The notes under the pieces are model-generated. The model saw nothing but the letters and a program-made list of their open reading frames with translations. It ran no database searches and was not told the DNA's origin. A DNA stretch of 47,559 nucleotides from Candidatus Omnitrophota bacterium (lineage in GTDB: Bacteria; Omnitrophota; Gorgyraeia; JABMRN01; RBG-13-46-9). This document shows, piece after piece, positions 22,899 through 29,593 of the stretch. The stretch is taken from the NCBI GenBank assembly GCA_016782445.1, contig JADHYM010000005.1, positions 1 through 47,559 on the forward strand, in the 5' to 3' direction. The translations under genes were made by a program, and so were the position numbers. Every line of letters begins with the position of its first letter. Positions within the stretch are counted from its first letter, which is position 1.

Positions 22899-23698
22899 CA
22901 AAAAAAGAAAAACGCCTGAAAGACATACTCGCCTCAATGCGGAGCGTTCTCGTAGCGTATTCAGGAGGCGCTGACTCAACCCTGCTTCTCAAAGCAGCAA
23001 AAGATATGTTAGGGAAAAATGTCCTTGCTGTAACCGCGGATTCGGCAACGCTACCTTCGAGAGAGCTTAAGGACGCCAGGGCCATTGCGAAAAAACTGGG
23101 CGTAAAACATATTCTCGTGCGCACAAGAGAGCTCTCAAACTCCAAGTTCTTTAATAACGACGCTGCGAGATGCTACTGGTGCAAAAAGGAGCTTTACTCG
23201 AAGCTAAGGGATGTTGCCAGGCAGCATAACATAAGTCACATTGTGGATGGAAGCAACGCAGAAGATAAGAGCGATTACCGCCCGGGCGCGAGAGCCGTGA
23301 GGGAATGTGGCGTGCGAAAACCTCTCGAAGAAGCAGGACTTTTCAAAGAAGAAATAAGAAAGCTTTCAAAGAAACTTCGCCTTCCGAGCTGGAATAAGCC
23401 CTCGTCAGCGTGCCTCGCCTCGAGGGTCCCGTATGGTGTTAAGATAAAGGGAAATACGCTTGCGAGAATCGAAAAGGCGGAAAACGTATTAAAAGACCTA
23501 GGATTCGCCGGCGCGCGCGTAAGGCATCATGGCGACATAGCAAGAATCGAAGTGGGAAAAAAACAAATACCGAAACTTTTTAAGGGGAAAGCTAAAAATA
23601 AAATTATAGGAAGCCTTAAAAAACTCGGCTATTCCTACATTACGATCGATCTCGAAGGCTATACACGGGGAAGCCTCAACAAATTATTAAGAAAGTAA
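22886..23698 (+). CDS. larE: LarE-like ATP-dependent sulfur transferase (PP-loop)
   Basis: About 270 residues. The PP-loop SGGADS (26-31) activates a substrate by adenylylation. SACLASRVPYG carries the family sulfur cysteine (Cys176 by this count), and Cys96/Cys99 in ARCYWCKK add a CxxC, the three-Cys arrangement of [4Fe-4S]-type LarE proteins that handle sulfide rather than sacrificing Cys. LarE makes the dithiolated pincer cofactor of lactate racemase, but larB, larC and larA are not in the window. The start is GTG 22886, which overlaps thi4 by 13 bp; the frame is open further 5' only as a thi4 shadow. Its position suggests a link to thiamin or thiolation chemistry. Confidence 0.8.
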   Translation: MQSVAKKEKRLKDILASMRSVLVAYSGGADSTLLLKAAKDMLGKNVLAVTADSATLPSRELKDARAIAKKLGVKHILVRTRELSNSKFFNNDAARCYWCKKELYSKLRDVARQHNISHIVDGSNAEDKSDYRPGARAVRECGVRKPLEEAGLFKEEIRKLSKKLRLPSWNKPSSACLASRVPYGVKIKGNTLARIEKAENVLKDLGFAGARVRHHGDIARIEVGKKQIPKLFKGKAKNKIIGSLKKLGYSYITIDLEGYTRGSLNKLLRK

Positions 23699-23703
23699 GA
23701 GAT

Positions 23704-23850
23704 GAACCCAGCCCTTTTTGCACAGAAGAAGTTCTTTGATGTACGAAAAGGGCGGGGTTCAATTCGACCCTTCGGGGGAGAAGCTCATAGGAGATGGATT
23801 TATGGAAAATTTCTGTAAAATTTTCCATAAATCCAGGTCTCATTGAAGAA
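23704..23850. repeat. Two-hairpin repeat element in front of mnmA, supplying its start codon
   Basis: First hairpin: GAACCC-A-GCCCTTTT... pairs with ...AAAAGGGC-G-GGGTTC (23704-23760). Second hairpin: a 17-bp stem, GGATTTATGGAAAATTT with its complement ending CCATAAATCC (23796-23834). It ends AGGTCTCATTGAAG (23835-23848), matching the element before gdhA (14228-14279). The mnmA TTG start (23843) and the AGG that may serve as ribosome-binding site both lie in this shared tail. I see no separate gene in the 144-bp gap. Confidence 0.6.
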
Positions 23851-24901
23851 AAAAGTTTTAGTTGCCATGTCAGGAGGAGTGGATTCCTCGGTTGCCGCCT
23901 GCCTTCTCAAGGAAAAAGGCTATGACGTAGCCGGGGTGACCATGTGCCTGGGCATTAAAGACTCAAATTCTTCAAAACCCCGATGCTGCGGTACCGAGGC
24001 GGTCGAAGACGCAAAAAAAGTAGCCGACGCGATAGGCATACCCCATTATGTGCTTGATTTTTCAAAAGAACTTGAGGAAAAAGTCATACAGGGTTTCATA
24101 TGCGATTACGAGAAAGGCAGAACACCAAACCCTTGCGTTGATTGCAATAGGCGCATAAAATTCGGCTCTCTTTTAAAAAAGGCCCTTGCCATGAATTTTG
24201 ATTTTCTGGCAACCGGCCACTATGCTAGAATAGAAAAATCACGCGGCAAATACCTTTTAAAAAAGGCGAAAGATAAACAAAAAGACCAGTCTTATTTTCT
24301 TTACGGTATACAGAAAGAGGCTCTCCCTAATATTTTGTTTCCTCTCGGCTCGCTCGCGAAGAAAGAGGTAAGAATTATCGCTAAGAAAAAACGCCTCCCG
24401 GTATGGCAGAAAGCCGAGAGCCAGGATATATGTTTTATAAAAGGGAGAAGTTATCACGATTTCTTTCTTAATAGGTCAGAAAAACCAGAGTCCGGCTCCA
24501 TACTGAACAGGGAAAGAAGGCTCCTTGGCCGCCACAAAGGAGTTCCTTTTTATACCGTAGGCCAGCGTCATGGGATGGGAATAGGCGCAAAGGGAGCGCT
24601 TTATGTCGTGTCAATAGATACCGAACGCAATGAGATAATAGCCGGAGAAAAAGAAGATCTAAAAGCAAAAAGTCTTGTTGCGCAAGACGCGAATTTTCTT
24701 ATTGAGGTATTTTCCGGGAACGCTTCGGCAAAGATACGCTATTCCGGAAACGAAGCAAAATGTTCCTTCTTTTCCAGGGGGAAAAGCATAAAAGTAATAT
24801 TTGACGAAAAACAGGAAGCAATAACGCCCGGACAGTCCGTGGTTCTTTATAAAAACGACACGGTGCTGGGTGGGGGCGTTATAAAGGAGTCTATAAGGTG
24901 A
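23843..24901 (+). CDS. mnmA: tRNA-specific 2-thiouridylase MnmA
   Basis: This 352-residue enzyme thiolates U34 of tRNA-Lys, -Glu and -Gln. The PP-loop AMSGGVDSSVAACLL opens the protein. Catalytic cysteines lie in TPNPCVDCNRRIKF (about 93-106) and the SQDICFI segment (about 193-199). ATGHYARI, KDQSYFLYG and the C-terminal beta-barrel GKSIKVIFDE...ITPGQSVVLY complete the family pattern. The start is TTG 23843, encoded by the tail of a repeat element; it gives the normal MKKKVLVAMSGG N-terminus. nadA begins in its stop codon (GTGA overlap). Confidence 0.95.
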   Translation: MKKKVLVAMSGGVDSSVAACLLKEKGYDVAGVTMCLGIKDSNSSKPRCCGTEAVEDAKKVADAIGIPHYVLDFSKELEEKVIQGFICDYEKGRTPNPCVDCNRRIKFGSLLKKALAMNFDFLATGHYARIEKSRGKYLLKKAKDKQKDQSYFLYGIQKEALPNILFPLGSLAKKEVRIIAKKKRLPVWQKAESQDICFIKGRSYHDFFLNRSEKPESGSILNRERRLLGRHKGVPFYTVGQRHGMGIGAKGALYVVSIDTERNEIIAGEKEDLKAKSLVAQDANFLIEVFSGNASAKIRYSGNEAKCSFFSRGKSIKVIFDEKQEAITPGQSVVLYKNDTVLGGGVIKESIR

Positions 24902-25812
24902 TCGATAAAGCTCTGCTCGAAAAAATAAAAAAGCTAAAAAAAGAAAGAAACGCCGTAATCCTTGCACATAATTATCAGATACCGGAAGTTCAGGACATGG
25001 CGGATTTTCTGGGAGATTCGCTTGGCCTTAGCATCAAAGCGTCAAAAACAAAGGCTGATATAATCGTTTTTTGCGGAGTCAAATTCATGGCTGAGACAGC
25101 TAAAATAATTTCGCCCGGAAAAAAAGTTCTTATACCGGAAAAGGATGCCGGCTGTCCCATGGCGGACATGATAACCGCCGAGGCGCTTATCGAGCTTAAG
25201 AAAAAACATCCCGAAGCCAAGGTGCTTAGTTATGTAAATACCCCCGCTGAGGTAAAAGCAGAAAGCGACCTTTTGTGCACTTCCGCAAACGCCGTGGAAC
25301 TTGTAAAAAAGGCTTTTACGCCCGGAGACGAGATTATATTCGTACCCGATAAATACCTCGCCGATTACGTATCCCGCGAAACAGGAAGAAAATTTATTTC
25401 CTGGAACGGCTACTGCACCGCCCATGTAAGCATTCTTCCCGAGCATGTAAAAGAAGAGAAGCGTCTTCATCCGGAAGCAAAAGTCCTGGTGCACCCGGAA
25501 TGTACGAGGCCCGTCATAGACCTGGCCGACGAAGCGCTGTCGACGGAAGGCATGATGAAATTCGCGAAGAAAACGAGCGCCAAAGAAATGATAATAGGCA
25601 CTGAACCCGGAATTGTATATAGACTAAAAAAAGAAAATCCCGGTAAAGAGTTTTACGCGGCAAACGCCTCGAGTGTTTGCCGGAATATGAAGAAGACGAC
25701 ACTTAATAAAGTGATACGGTCTTTAGAGATAATGCAGTATGAGATTATTCTTTCCGATGATATAATAAGAAGGGCGAAAAAAAGCATAGAGGGAATGCTT
25801 AAATTTAGATAA
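24898..25812 (+). CDS. nadA: Quinolinate synthase NadA
   Basis: This 304-residue [4Fe-4S] enzyme condenses iminoaspartate with dihydroxyacetone phosphate for NAD synthesis. The three cluster cysteines are in VFCGVKFMAE (Cys59), HPECTRPV and ASSVCRNMKK. AHNYQIPEVQD and the YVNTPAEVKAE segment are also typical. GTG start, overlapping the mnmA stop. nadB and nadC are not in the window. MnmA-NadA adjacency may simply reflect operon packing; both depend on Fe-S or sulfur supply, as do the two genes before. Confidence 0.95.
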   Translation: MIDKALLEKIKKLKKERNAVILAHNYQIPEVQDMADFLGDSLGLSIKASKTKADIIVFCGVKFMAETAKIISPGKKVLIPEKDAGCPMADMITAEALIELKKKHPEAKVLSYVNTPAEVKAESDLLCTSANAVELVKKAFTPGDEIIFVPDKYLADYVSRETGRKFISWNGYCTAHVSILPEHVKEEKRLHPEAKVLVHPECTRPVIDLADEALSTEGMMKFAKKTSAKEMIIGTEPGIVYRLKKENPGKEFYAANASSVCRNMKKTTLNKVIRSLEIMQYEIILSDDIIRRAKKSIEGMLKFR

Positions 25813-25827
25813 AGCGGAGGTGCATAT

Positions 25828-25992
25828 ATGCGTTTTGGAATGGGCGAGCTCATAATAATTTTGGCGATAATTCTTCTTCTTTTCGGCGCTTCGCGGCTTC
25901 CGGCTATTGCGCGGGCACTGGGCGACGCGATAAAGGAATTCAAAAAAGGCACGAAAGAAACCGGGGATGATAGCGATAAGCACGCAGGATAA
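25828..25992 (+). CDS. tatA: Sec-independent translocase subunit TatA
   Basis: A 54-residue protein: a short N-terminal membrane helix (GMGELIIILAIILLLFGASRLP, about residues 4-25), the FG hinge, then an amphipathic helix (IARALGDAIKEFKKG) and an acidic tail. This is the TatA/E pattern; no separate TatB is seen, so it may serve both roles. GCGGAGGTG precedes the ATG. It overlaps tatC by 26 bp, which supports TatAC as the export pair. Confidence 0.93.
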   Translation: MRFGMGELIIILAIILLLFGASRLPAIARALGDAIKEFKKGTKETGDDSDKHAG

Positions 25993-26686
25993 AAGAAAGG
26001 CGGTTATTGAGCATCTCGAAGAGCTGCGGCTAAGAATAATAAAGTGTGCGGTATTTATCATCGCAGCAAGCGTTATTTGCTATAATTTTTCCGGAAAAAT
26101 ACTTTCAAATATTATAAAGCCCGCGGGCCGGACCGTATTCATAGCGCCGCAGGAAGCTTTCGTGACACATGTAAAGGTGGCCTTTATAACGGGGGCCCTC
26201 GCATCGGTTCCTTTTATTCTTTTCGAGACGTGGAGGTTTGTTTCAGAAGCTCTGCAACGCCAAGAAAAAAAATACATTTTACTTTTCGCTCCGCTATCTT
26301 TAGTACTTTTTGCGATTGGCGCGTTTTTTGGTTATGCAGTCATACTTCCCGTTGCCATGAAATTTCTCCTGGGATTTTCCACCGAATACATAACGCCTAT
26401 GTTGAGCGTGGGGATGTATGTTTCGTTCGCAGGGCTCTTGATATTTGCGTTTGGCATTATGTTTGAGCTTCCGATAGCCGCCCTTTTTGCGACGAAAATA
26501 GGGCTTGTTACGCCTTATTTTTTGTCAAAGCGAAGAAGGGAGGCTGTGGTCATTATTTTCATAATAGCGGCTTTTTTTACGCCGCCGGATGCGGTGACGC
26601 AAATACTTATGGCAGTACCGCTTTTAGCGCTTTATGAAGCGAGCATTCTGTTCTCAAAACTCGTATATAAAAGAGGTGAAATATGA
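25967..26686 (+). CDS. tatC: Sec-independent translocase subunit TatC
   Basis: This 239-residue protein has six membrane spans. The N-terminal HLEELRLRIIK (about 16-26) is the diagnostic cytoplasmic TatC motif that contacts twin-arginine signals. FETWRFVSEAL and the late FTPPDAVTQILMAVPLLALYE loop and helices are also conserved. It forms the receptor core of the Tat exporter with TatA. The start lies inside tatA. The next gene begins 4 bp before its stop. Confidence 0.95.
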   Translation: MIAISTQDKRKAVIEHLEELRLRIIKCAVFIIAASVICYNFSGKILSNIIKPAGRTVFIAPQEAFVTHVKVAFITGALASVPFILFETWRFVSEALQRQEKKYILLFAPLSLVLFAIGAFFGYAVILPVAMKFLLGFSTEYITPMLSVGMYVSFAGLLIFAFGIMFELPIAALFATKIGLVTPYFLSKRRREAVVIIFIIAAFFTPPDAVTQILMAVPLLALYEASILFSKLVYKRGEI

Positions 26687-27429
26687 TAGCGTTATTTACC
26701 CTTTTAGTAATCATTCTTGTTTCGGTTATTGCGATACGGATAGGAGCCACGGCCCTTGAGCTTACAGGGCTTTCAAACGAGATAGCCAGCTTCCAGGCGC
26801 ACTCGGCTTTTTCAGGCGTGGGCTTTACCACGCAGGAAGCCGAATCAATTGTATCGCACCCCGTGAGGCGGCGCATAATACGGGTTCTTTTTCTCGCGGG
26901 TTCAGCCGGGATCACGACCTCGATGGCCGCATTAATTCTGGCGTTCATGGGCCAGCCGGGGAAAAACGTGCTCGAAATGTCCGTGATCCTTATCATGGGG
27001 CTTCTTTTTATACTTTTGTTCGCGAAATCAAATTATATCTACAATGTAATGAAAAACATGATAAAGCTTGCGCTCAAACGCTGGACAACGCTTAAGGTGT
27101 ATGATTATAACCAGCTTTTGGGATTTGGAGCTGGGTACGCGATAGTGCGCCTTACGGTGCGGCCGGACAGTTGGATGGGAAACAGAAAACTGAAGGACAT
27201 GAGGCTTGACCTGGAGGGAGTGCTTATTTTATCGATAGAGCGTACAAAAGACGGTGAAATTAAATTTAAAGGAGCGCCTCACGGTGAAACCGGGATTTTG
27301 CCGGGCGATACGATACTTTGCTACGCGAAACAGGAAGTTATTGAAAAGCTCGCCCAGCGCTGCAAGGGGAGAGAGGGCGACGAAGAACACAAGGAAGCCG
27401 TGGAAGAAATCAAAGAGGAGAGCAAATGA
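26683..27429 (+). CDS. Membrane protein with C-terminal TrkA-C (RCK_C) domain
   Basis: 248 residues. Three or so hydrophobic segments (about 1-22, 64-88 and 94-112) are followed by a soluble part. Residues about 150-225 (VRLTVRPDSWMGNRKLKDMRL...GVLILSIER...PGDTILCYAKQEVIEKLA) match the TrkA-C regulatory domain that binds small ligands such as cyclic dinucleotides in other proteins. A mixed-charge tail ends the protein. It lacks a K+ channel pore signature, so a ligand-sensing membrane protein is a safer name than a transporter. It overlaps tatC and the next gene by 4 bp each. Confidence 0.7.
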   Translation: MIALFTLLVIILVSVIAIRIGATALELTGLSNEIASFQAHSAFSGVGFTTQEAESIVSHPVRRRIIRVLFLAGSAGITTSMAALILAFMGQPGKNVLEMSVILIMGLLFILLFAKSNYIYNVMKNMIKLALKRWTTLKVYDYNQLLGFGAGYAIVRLTVRPDSWMGNRKLKDMRLDLEGVLILSIERTKDGEIKFKGAPHGETGILPGDTILCYAKQEVIEKLAQRCKGREGDEEHKEAVEEIKEESK

Positions 27430-27614
27430 TAGCAGGAATTTTTTTAATTGTAGCGGGAATCCTGATCGCGCTTTATCCGCCGCTTCTTTCGATCATCGTG
27501 GCGGTAGTGCTCATAATGACAGGGCTTTCGATTGCCATGATGAGCTACAGATTCAAGAAGATGGAGCGGAAGTTTAAAGATAATCCGTTCATGGACTTTT
27601 TCGCGAGATTTTAA
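27426..27614 (+). CDS. Small two-helix membrane protein
   Basis: 62 residues with two hydrophobic spans (about 3-19 and 22-40: IAGIFLIVAGILIALYPP and LLSIIVAVVLIMTGLSIAMM), then a basic segment (RFKKMERKFKDN). The ATG overlaps the TrkA-C gene stop (ATGA), so it is translated with it. I do not recognise a specific family function; its position suggests it works with the upstream membrane protein. Confidence 0.7.
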   Translation: MIAGIFLIVAGILIALYPPLLSIIVAVVLIMTGLSIAMMSYRFKKMERKFKDNPFMDFFARF

Positions 27615-27620
27615 CTTTAG

Positions 27621-27709
27621 GCGCCCGTCCGCCTTCGCCAAATTGCTTTCGCGTTTGGCTTTGGCGAGACAGGGCTTTTCAAAGAAGAAATTCATAGATG
27701 AGCGCCCGT
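27621..27709. repeat. Palindromic repeat of the CCGCCTTCG family with flanking GCGCCCGT
   Basis: The hairpin CCGCCTTCGCCAAA...TTTGGCTTTGGCGAG (27629-27667) has loop TTGCTTTCGCG and a tail TTTTCAAAGAAGAAATTC. The block is bracketed by GCGCCCGT at 27621-27628 and 27702-27709. Same family as 5374-5414, 28777-28816 and 28849-28888. Confidence 0.65.
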
Positions 27710-27790
27710 TCAGCCTGAGGCTGATCAGCCTCAGGCTGACAGTTGGTAGAGCGGATTCTCCGCCTTAGGCGGAGACCAGCCTTCGGCTGG
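27710..27790. repeat. Cluster of three palindromes with an embedded tRNA D-arm-like word
   Basis: 27710-27739 is a perfect 30-nt palindrome built from TCAGCCTGAGGCTGA and its complement. TCCGCCTTAGGCGGA (27759-27773) and CCAGCCTTCGGCTGG (27776-27790) follow. Between them CAGTTGGTAGAGC (27740-27752) is identical to the D-arm of the nearby tRNA-Lys and tRNA-Gly genes. No complete tRNA can be folded here. Confidence 0.55.
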
Positions 27791-27816
27791 GGCTTCGACT
27801 TTAGATAGTATTATAC

Positions 27817-27893
27817 GTCCCCGTAGCTCAACTGGATAGAGTGGGTGGCTTCGAACCACTAGGTTGCAGGTTCAAGTCCTGCCGGGGACGCCA
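27817..27893 (+). tRNA. tRNA-Arg(TCG), CCA encoded
   Basis: Acceptor GTCCCCG/CGGGGAC, anticodon loop CTTCGAA (anticodon TCG, reading CGA), T-loop TTCAAGT, discriminator G and encoded CCA at 27891-27893. An intrinsic terminator follows within 5 bp, so it is a single-gene unit. Confidence 0.95.
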
Positions 27894-27897
27894 TTAC

Positions 27898-27929
27898 ATA
27901 AAAAATCCCTCATACGAGGGATTTTTTAT
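27898..27929 (+). terminator. Intrinsic terminator after tRNA-Arg(TCG)
   Basis: AAAAAATCCCTC/GAGGGATTTTTT stem with an ATAC loop. The A-tract and T-tract make it symmetrical, so it could work in both directions. Confidence 0.85.
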
Positions 27930-27975
27930 GTATATGCTCGATATGCAGTATTTGGAGCACCTTTTCTACTATTAA

Positions 27976-28004
27976 TTGACGAAAGCGTAAGGGTTAGGTA
28001 TACT
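27976..28004 (+). promoter_or_regulatory. Sigma-70-type promoter for the small membrane protein at 28033
   Basis: TTGACG (27976-27981), 17-bp spacer and TATACT (27999-28004), giving a start near 28011, about 20 nt before the ATG with AAGGAGGG between. Confidence 0.7.
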
Positions 28005-28032
28005 TTCTATTAAGGAAAAAAAGGAGGGTGGC

Positions 28033-28281
28033 ATGGGAAAACTTAATGCAAAAGCGTTCGCGATTGCCGGGGGAATTCTTTGGGGCGCGAGTCTGTTTAT
28101 TCTTACATGGCTGGAAATTGCCGGCTATGGATCAGTCGACGGTGTCATGGTAGTGAAATCCTATTATATAGGTTATACCGTAACTCCTCTCGGAAGCGTA
28201 ATAGGCGCGGTATATGGGTTTTGTGACGCAGGAATAGGCTGCGGCATCTTTTCACTCATCTATAATAAGCTCTGTAAGTAA
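28033..28281 (+). CDS. Small membrane protein (holin-like family)
   Basis: 82 residues with two or three hydrophobic segments: AFAIAGGILWGASLFILTW at about 8-26 and SVIGAVYGFCDAGIGCGIFSLIYN at about 55-78. The pattern 'KAFA...GILWG..LF.LTW......Y..GY...P.GS.IG..YGF.D' matches small bacterial membrane proteins often labelled bacteriophage-holin-like; that label is not functional proof and no phage genes are nearby. It has its own promoter and a good AAGGAGGG site. A large nested inverted repeat follows directly. Confidence 0.7.
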   Translation: MGKLNAKAFAIAGGILWGASLFILTWLEIAGYGSVDGVMVVKSYYIGYTVTPLGSVIGAVYGFCDAGIGCGIFSLIYNKLCK

Positions 28282-28285
28282 CAGT

Positions 28286-28369
28286 GTATCGAAACGCTTT
28301 CGGCCCAAACGGGAAAATGTACCCTTTACGGGTACATTTTCCATTTTGGAACCGAAAGCGTTTCGATAC
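28286..28369. repeat. Nested double-hairpin after the holin-like gene
   Basis: The outer 18-bp perfect inverted repeat (28286-28303 with 28352-28369, starting GTATCGAAACGCTTTCGG) encloses an inner 13-bp perfect hairpin (28312-28324 with 28330-28342, GGAAAATGTACCC and its complement). It lacks a T-run. It could be a strong structured 3' end, an RNA or a small palindromic element. It begins the 341-bp gap 28282-28622, whose remainder holds the word repeat at 28454-28557 and the tRNA-Leu promoter; I see no gene. Confidence 0.6.
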
Positions 28370-28453
28370 TTAAAACCCACCCAGACCTCAAAACCCCTGT
28401 AATACGGATTATATACGAACAATTGATATGATATCATAAAACAAATATTTAGT

Positions 28454-28557
28454 TGGGAAGCTGGAGGCTGGTTTCTGGGCTCTTGATGCTAGTATGGAAG
28501 CTGGTAAGTAGAAGCTGGAAATTGGGGTCGGTCTCAAGCTTCTTGCTTCCAGCTCCC
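28454..28557. repeat. Low-complexity 'GAAGCTGG' word repeat
   Basis: Recurring GGAAGCTGG, GAGGCTGG, TAGAAGCTGGAAATTGG and CTAGTATGGAAGC words end in the inverse CTTGCTTCCAGCTCCC, so the block is roughly self-complementary. Related to 9743-9890 (shared CTAGTATGGA, CTGGAAA, TTCCAGCTT). Confidence 0.55.
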
Positions 28558-28579
28558 TTCGTGCTTTGAGTAATTCCTC

Positions 28580-28608
28580 TTGATTCAACCATACGGATAT
28601 ACTATAAT
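28580..28608 (+). promoter_or_regulatory. Sigma-70-type promoter for tRNA-Leu
   Basis: TTGATT (28580-28585), 17-bp spacer and a perfect TATAAT (28603-28608), 14 bp before mature tRNA-Leu. Confidence 0.75.
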
Positions 28609-28622
28609 TTACAGAAGTAAAT

Positions 28623-28706
28623 GCGGGCGTGGCGAAACTGGCACACGCGCCAGCCTTAGGAGCTGGTGAGCTTACGCTCTTGGGGGTTCAAATCCCTCCG
28701 CCCGCA
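28623..28706 (+). tRNA. tRNA-Leu(TAG)
   Basis: A class II tRNA: acceptor GCGGGCG/CGCCCGC, anticodon stem CCAGC/GCTGG with loop CTTAGGA (anticodon TAG), a long variable arm (TGAGCTTACGCTCTTG), T-loop TTCAAAT and discriminator A. CCA is not encoded. Confidence 0.95.
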
Positions 28707-28714
28707 CTCTATTG

Positions 28715-28742
28715 TTTACAATAGCTAATATTTTGATATAAT
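28715..28742 (+). promoter_or_regulatory. Possible promoter for the tRNA-Lys-Gly unit
   Basis: TTTACA (28715-28720), 16-bp spacer and TATAAT (28737-28742). If used, the two 72-bp tandem repeats lie in the transcribed leader before tRNA-Lys. Confidence 0.45.
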
Positions 28743-28765
28743 ATTAGTCTAATATTACCTAGAGA

Positions 28766-28920
28766 ATTGCGCCCGCCCGCCTTCGCCAAATGGCTTACGC
28801 GTTTGGCTTCGGCGAGGCTGGGAAGTTCATTGTAGAAATTGCGCCCGCCCGCCTTCGCCAAATGGCTTACGCGTTTGGCTTCGGCGAGGCTGGGAAGTTC
28901 ATTGTAGAAATTGCGCCCGC
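28766..28920. repeat. 72-bp tandem duplication abutting tRNA-Lys
   Basis: Two identical 72-bp units (28766-28837 and 28838-28909), each starting ATTGCGCCCGC, containing the CCGCCTTCG-family hairpin (28777-28816 and 28849-28888) and ending GAAGTTCATTGTAGAA, are followed by a third ATTGCGCCCGC (28910-28920). The last six bases of that third copy are the 5' end of tRNA-Lys. The exact identity of the units points to a recent duplication. Confidence 0.85.
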
Positions 28921-28987
28921 ATAGCTCAGTTGGTAGAGCAGGTCCCTCTTAAGGACAAGGTCCAAGGTTCGAATCCTTGTGCGGGTA
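28915..28987 (+). tRNA. tRNA-Lys(CTT)
   Basis: Acceptor GCCCGCA/TGCGGGT (one G-T pair), D-arm GCTCAGTTGGTAGAGC, anticodon loop CTCTTAA (anticodon CTT), T-arm CAAGG-TTCGAAT-CCTTG, discriminator A. CCA is not encoded. Its 5' end overlaps the last partial copy of the 72-bp repeat. Confidence 0.93.
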
Positions 28988-28990
28988 CGA

Positions 28991-29063
28991 GCGGGAGTAG
29001 CTCAGTTGGTAGAGCACAACGTTGCCAACGTTGTTGTCGCCGGTTCGAGACCGGTCTCCCGCT
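28991..29063 (+). tRNA. tRNA-Gly(GCC)
   Basis: Acceptor GCGGGAG/CTCCCGC, anticodon stem CAACG/CGTTG with loop TTGCCAA (anticodon GCC), T-loop TTCGAGA, discriminator T. It follows tRNA-Lys by 3 bp, so both come from one transcript. Confidence 0.95.
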
Positions 29064-29122
29064 CTCTTATTATATATTACGTTAAAATTATCCGACGCGA
29101 GAGAAAAAGGAGGATACGCTAG

Positions 29123-29593
29123 ATGAAGATTTCAGATTTTCTAAACAGGAAAGCCATGTCTGCCGATATCGCATCGAAAGAAAAAAAAGATGTGATACGT
29201 GAACTCGTAGATCTTTTAGTAAAATCGAAAGAAATAAGGCCCAAGGACAAGGATATCATAGTGAAAACGGTTCTTGATAGAGAAACCCTTGGCTCTACCG
29301 GAATAGGTCAGAGCGTGGGTATCCCCCACGGCAAATCACCCAACGTAAAAAATTTGATAGGGGCCGTCGGAATATCAAGGCAGGGCGTTAATTTTGATTC
29401 TCTTGACGGGGAGCCTGTTTATATTTTCTTCCTTCTCCTTGCGCCTCAAGCATCGGCTGGCCCGCACTTAAAGGCGCTTGCCCGTATTTCACGGCTTTTG
29501 AAAGATAGATATTTCAGGGACACGCTGCGTACCGTTAAAAACGAAAAGGATTTGGCGACAATCATATTTAAAGAGGACCAGAAACAACAATAA
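29123..29593 (+). CDS. PTS EIIA domain protein, fructose/nitrogen (PtsN) type
   Basis: This 156-residue single-domain EIIA protein of the mannitol/fructose/Ntr group has a phosphorylatable His69 in SVGIPHGKSP and the DRETLGSTGIGQSVGIPHGK core. The C-terminal half contains the typical LLAPQASAGPHLKALARISRLL. It accepts phosphate from HPr; free-standing EIIA-Ntr proteins regulate potassium and carbon/nitrogen balance instead of importing sugar. HPr and enzyme I are encoded 3.2 kb downstream in the same gene run and no EIIB/EIIC is present, which supports a regulatory role. AGGAGG precedes the ATG; yvcK overlaps its stop by one base. Confidence 0.88.
   Translation: MKISDFLNRKAMSADIASKEKKDVIRELVDLLVKSKEIRPKDKDIIVKTVLDRETLGSTGIGQSVGIPHGKSPNVKNLIGAVGISRQGVNFDSLDGEPVYIFFLLLAPQASAGPHLKALARISRLLKDRYFRDTLRTVKNEKDLATIIFKEDQKQQ

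Noticed and set aside
27671-27690. ANTAR-type hexaloop (TTTC-AAAGAA-GAAA) in the repeat before tRNA-Arg
   Set aside because: It is part of a dispersed repeat tail, has no terminator or target gene, and a 4-bp hexaloop of this kind is expected by chance.
28033-28281. Prophage indicated by the holin-like protein
   Set aside because: No other phage genes are nearby, and the holin-like label for this small membrane family is weak evidence.
28766-28920. CRISPR array
   Set aside because: There are only two full units, they are identical over all 72 bp with no variable spacers, and no cas genes are present.
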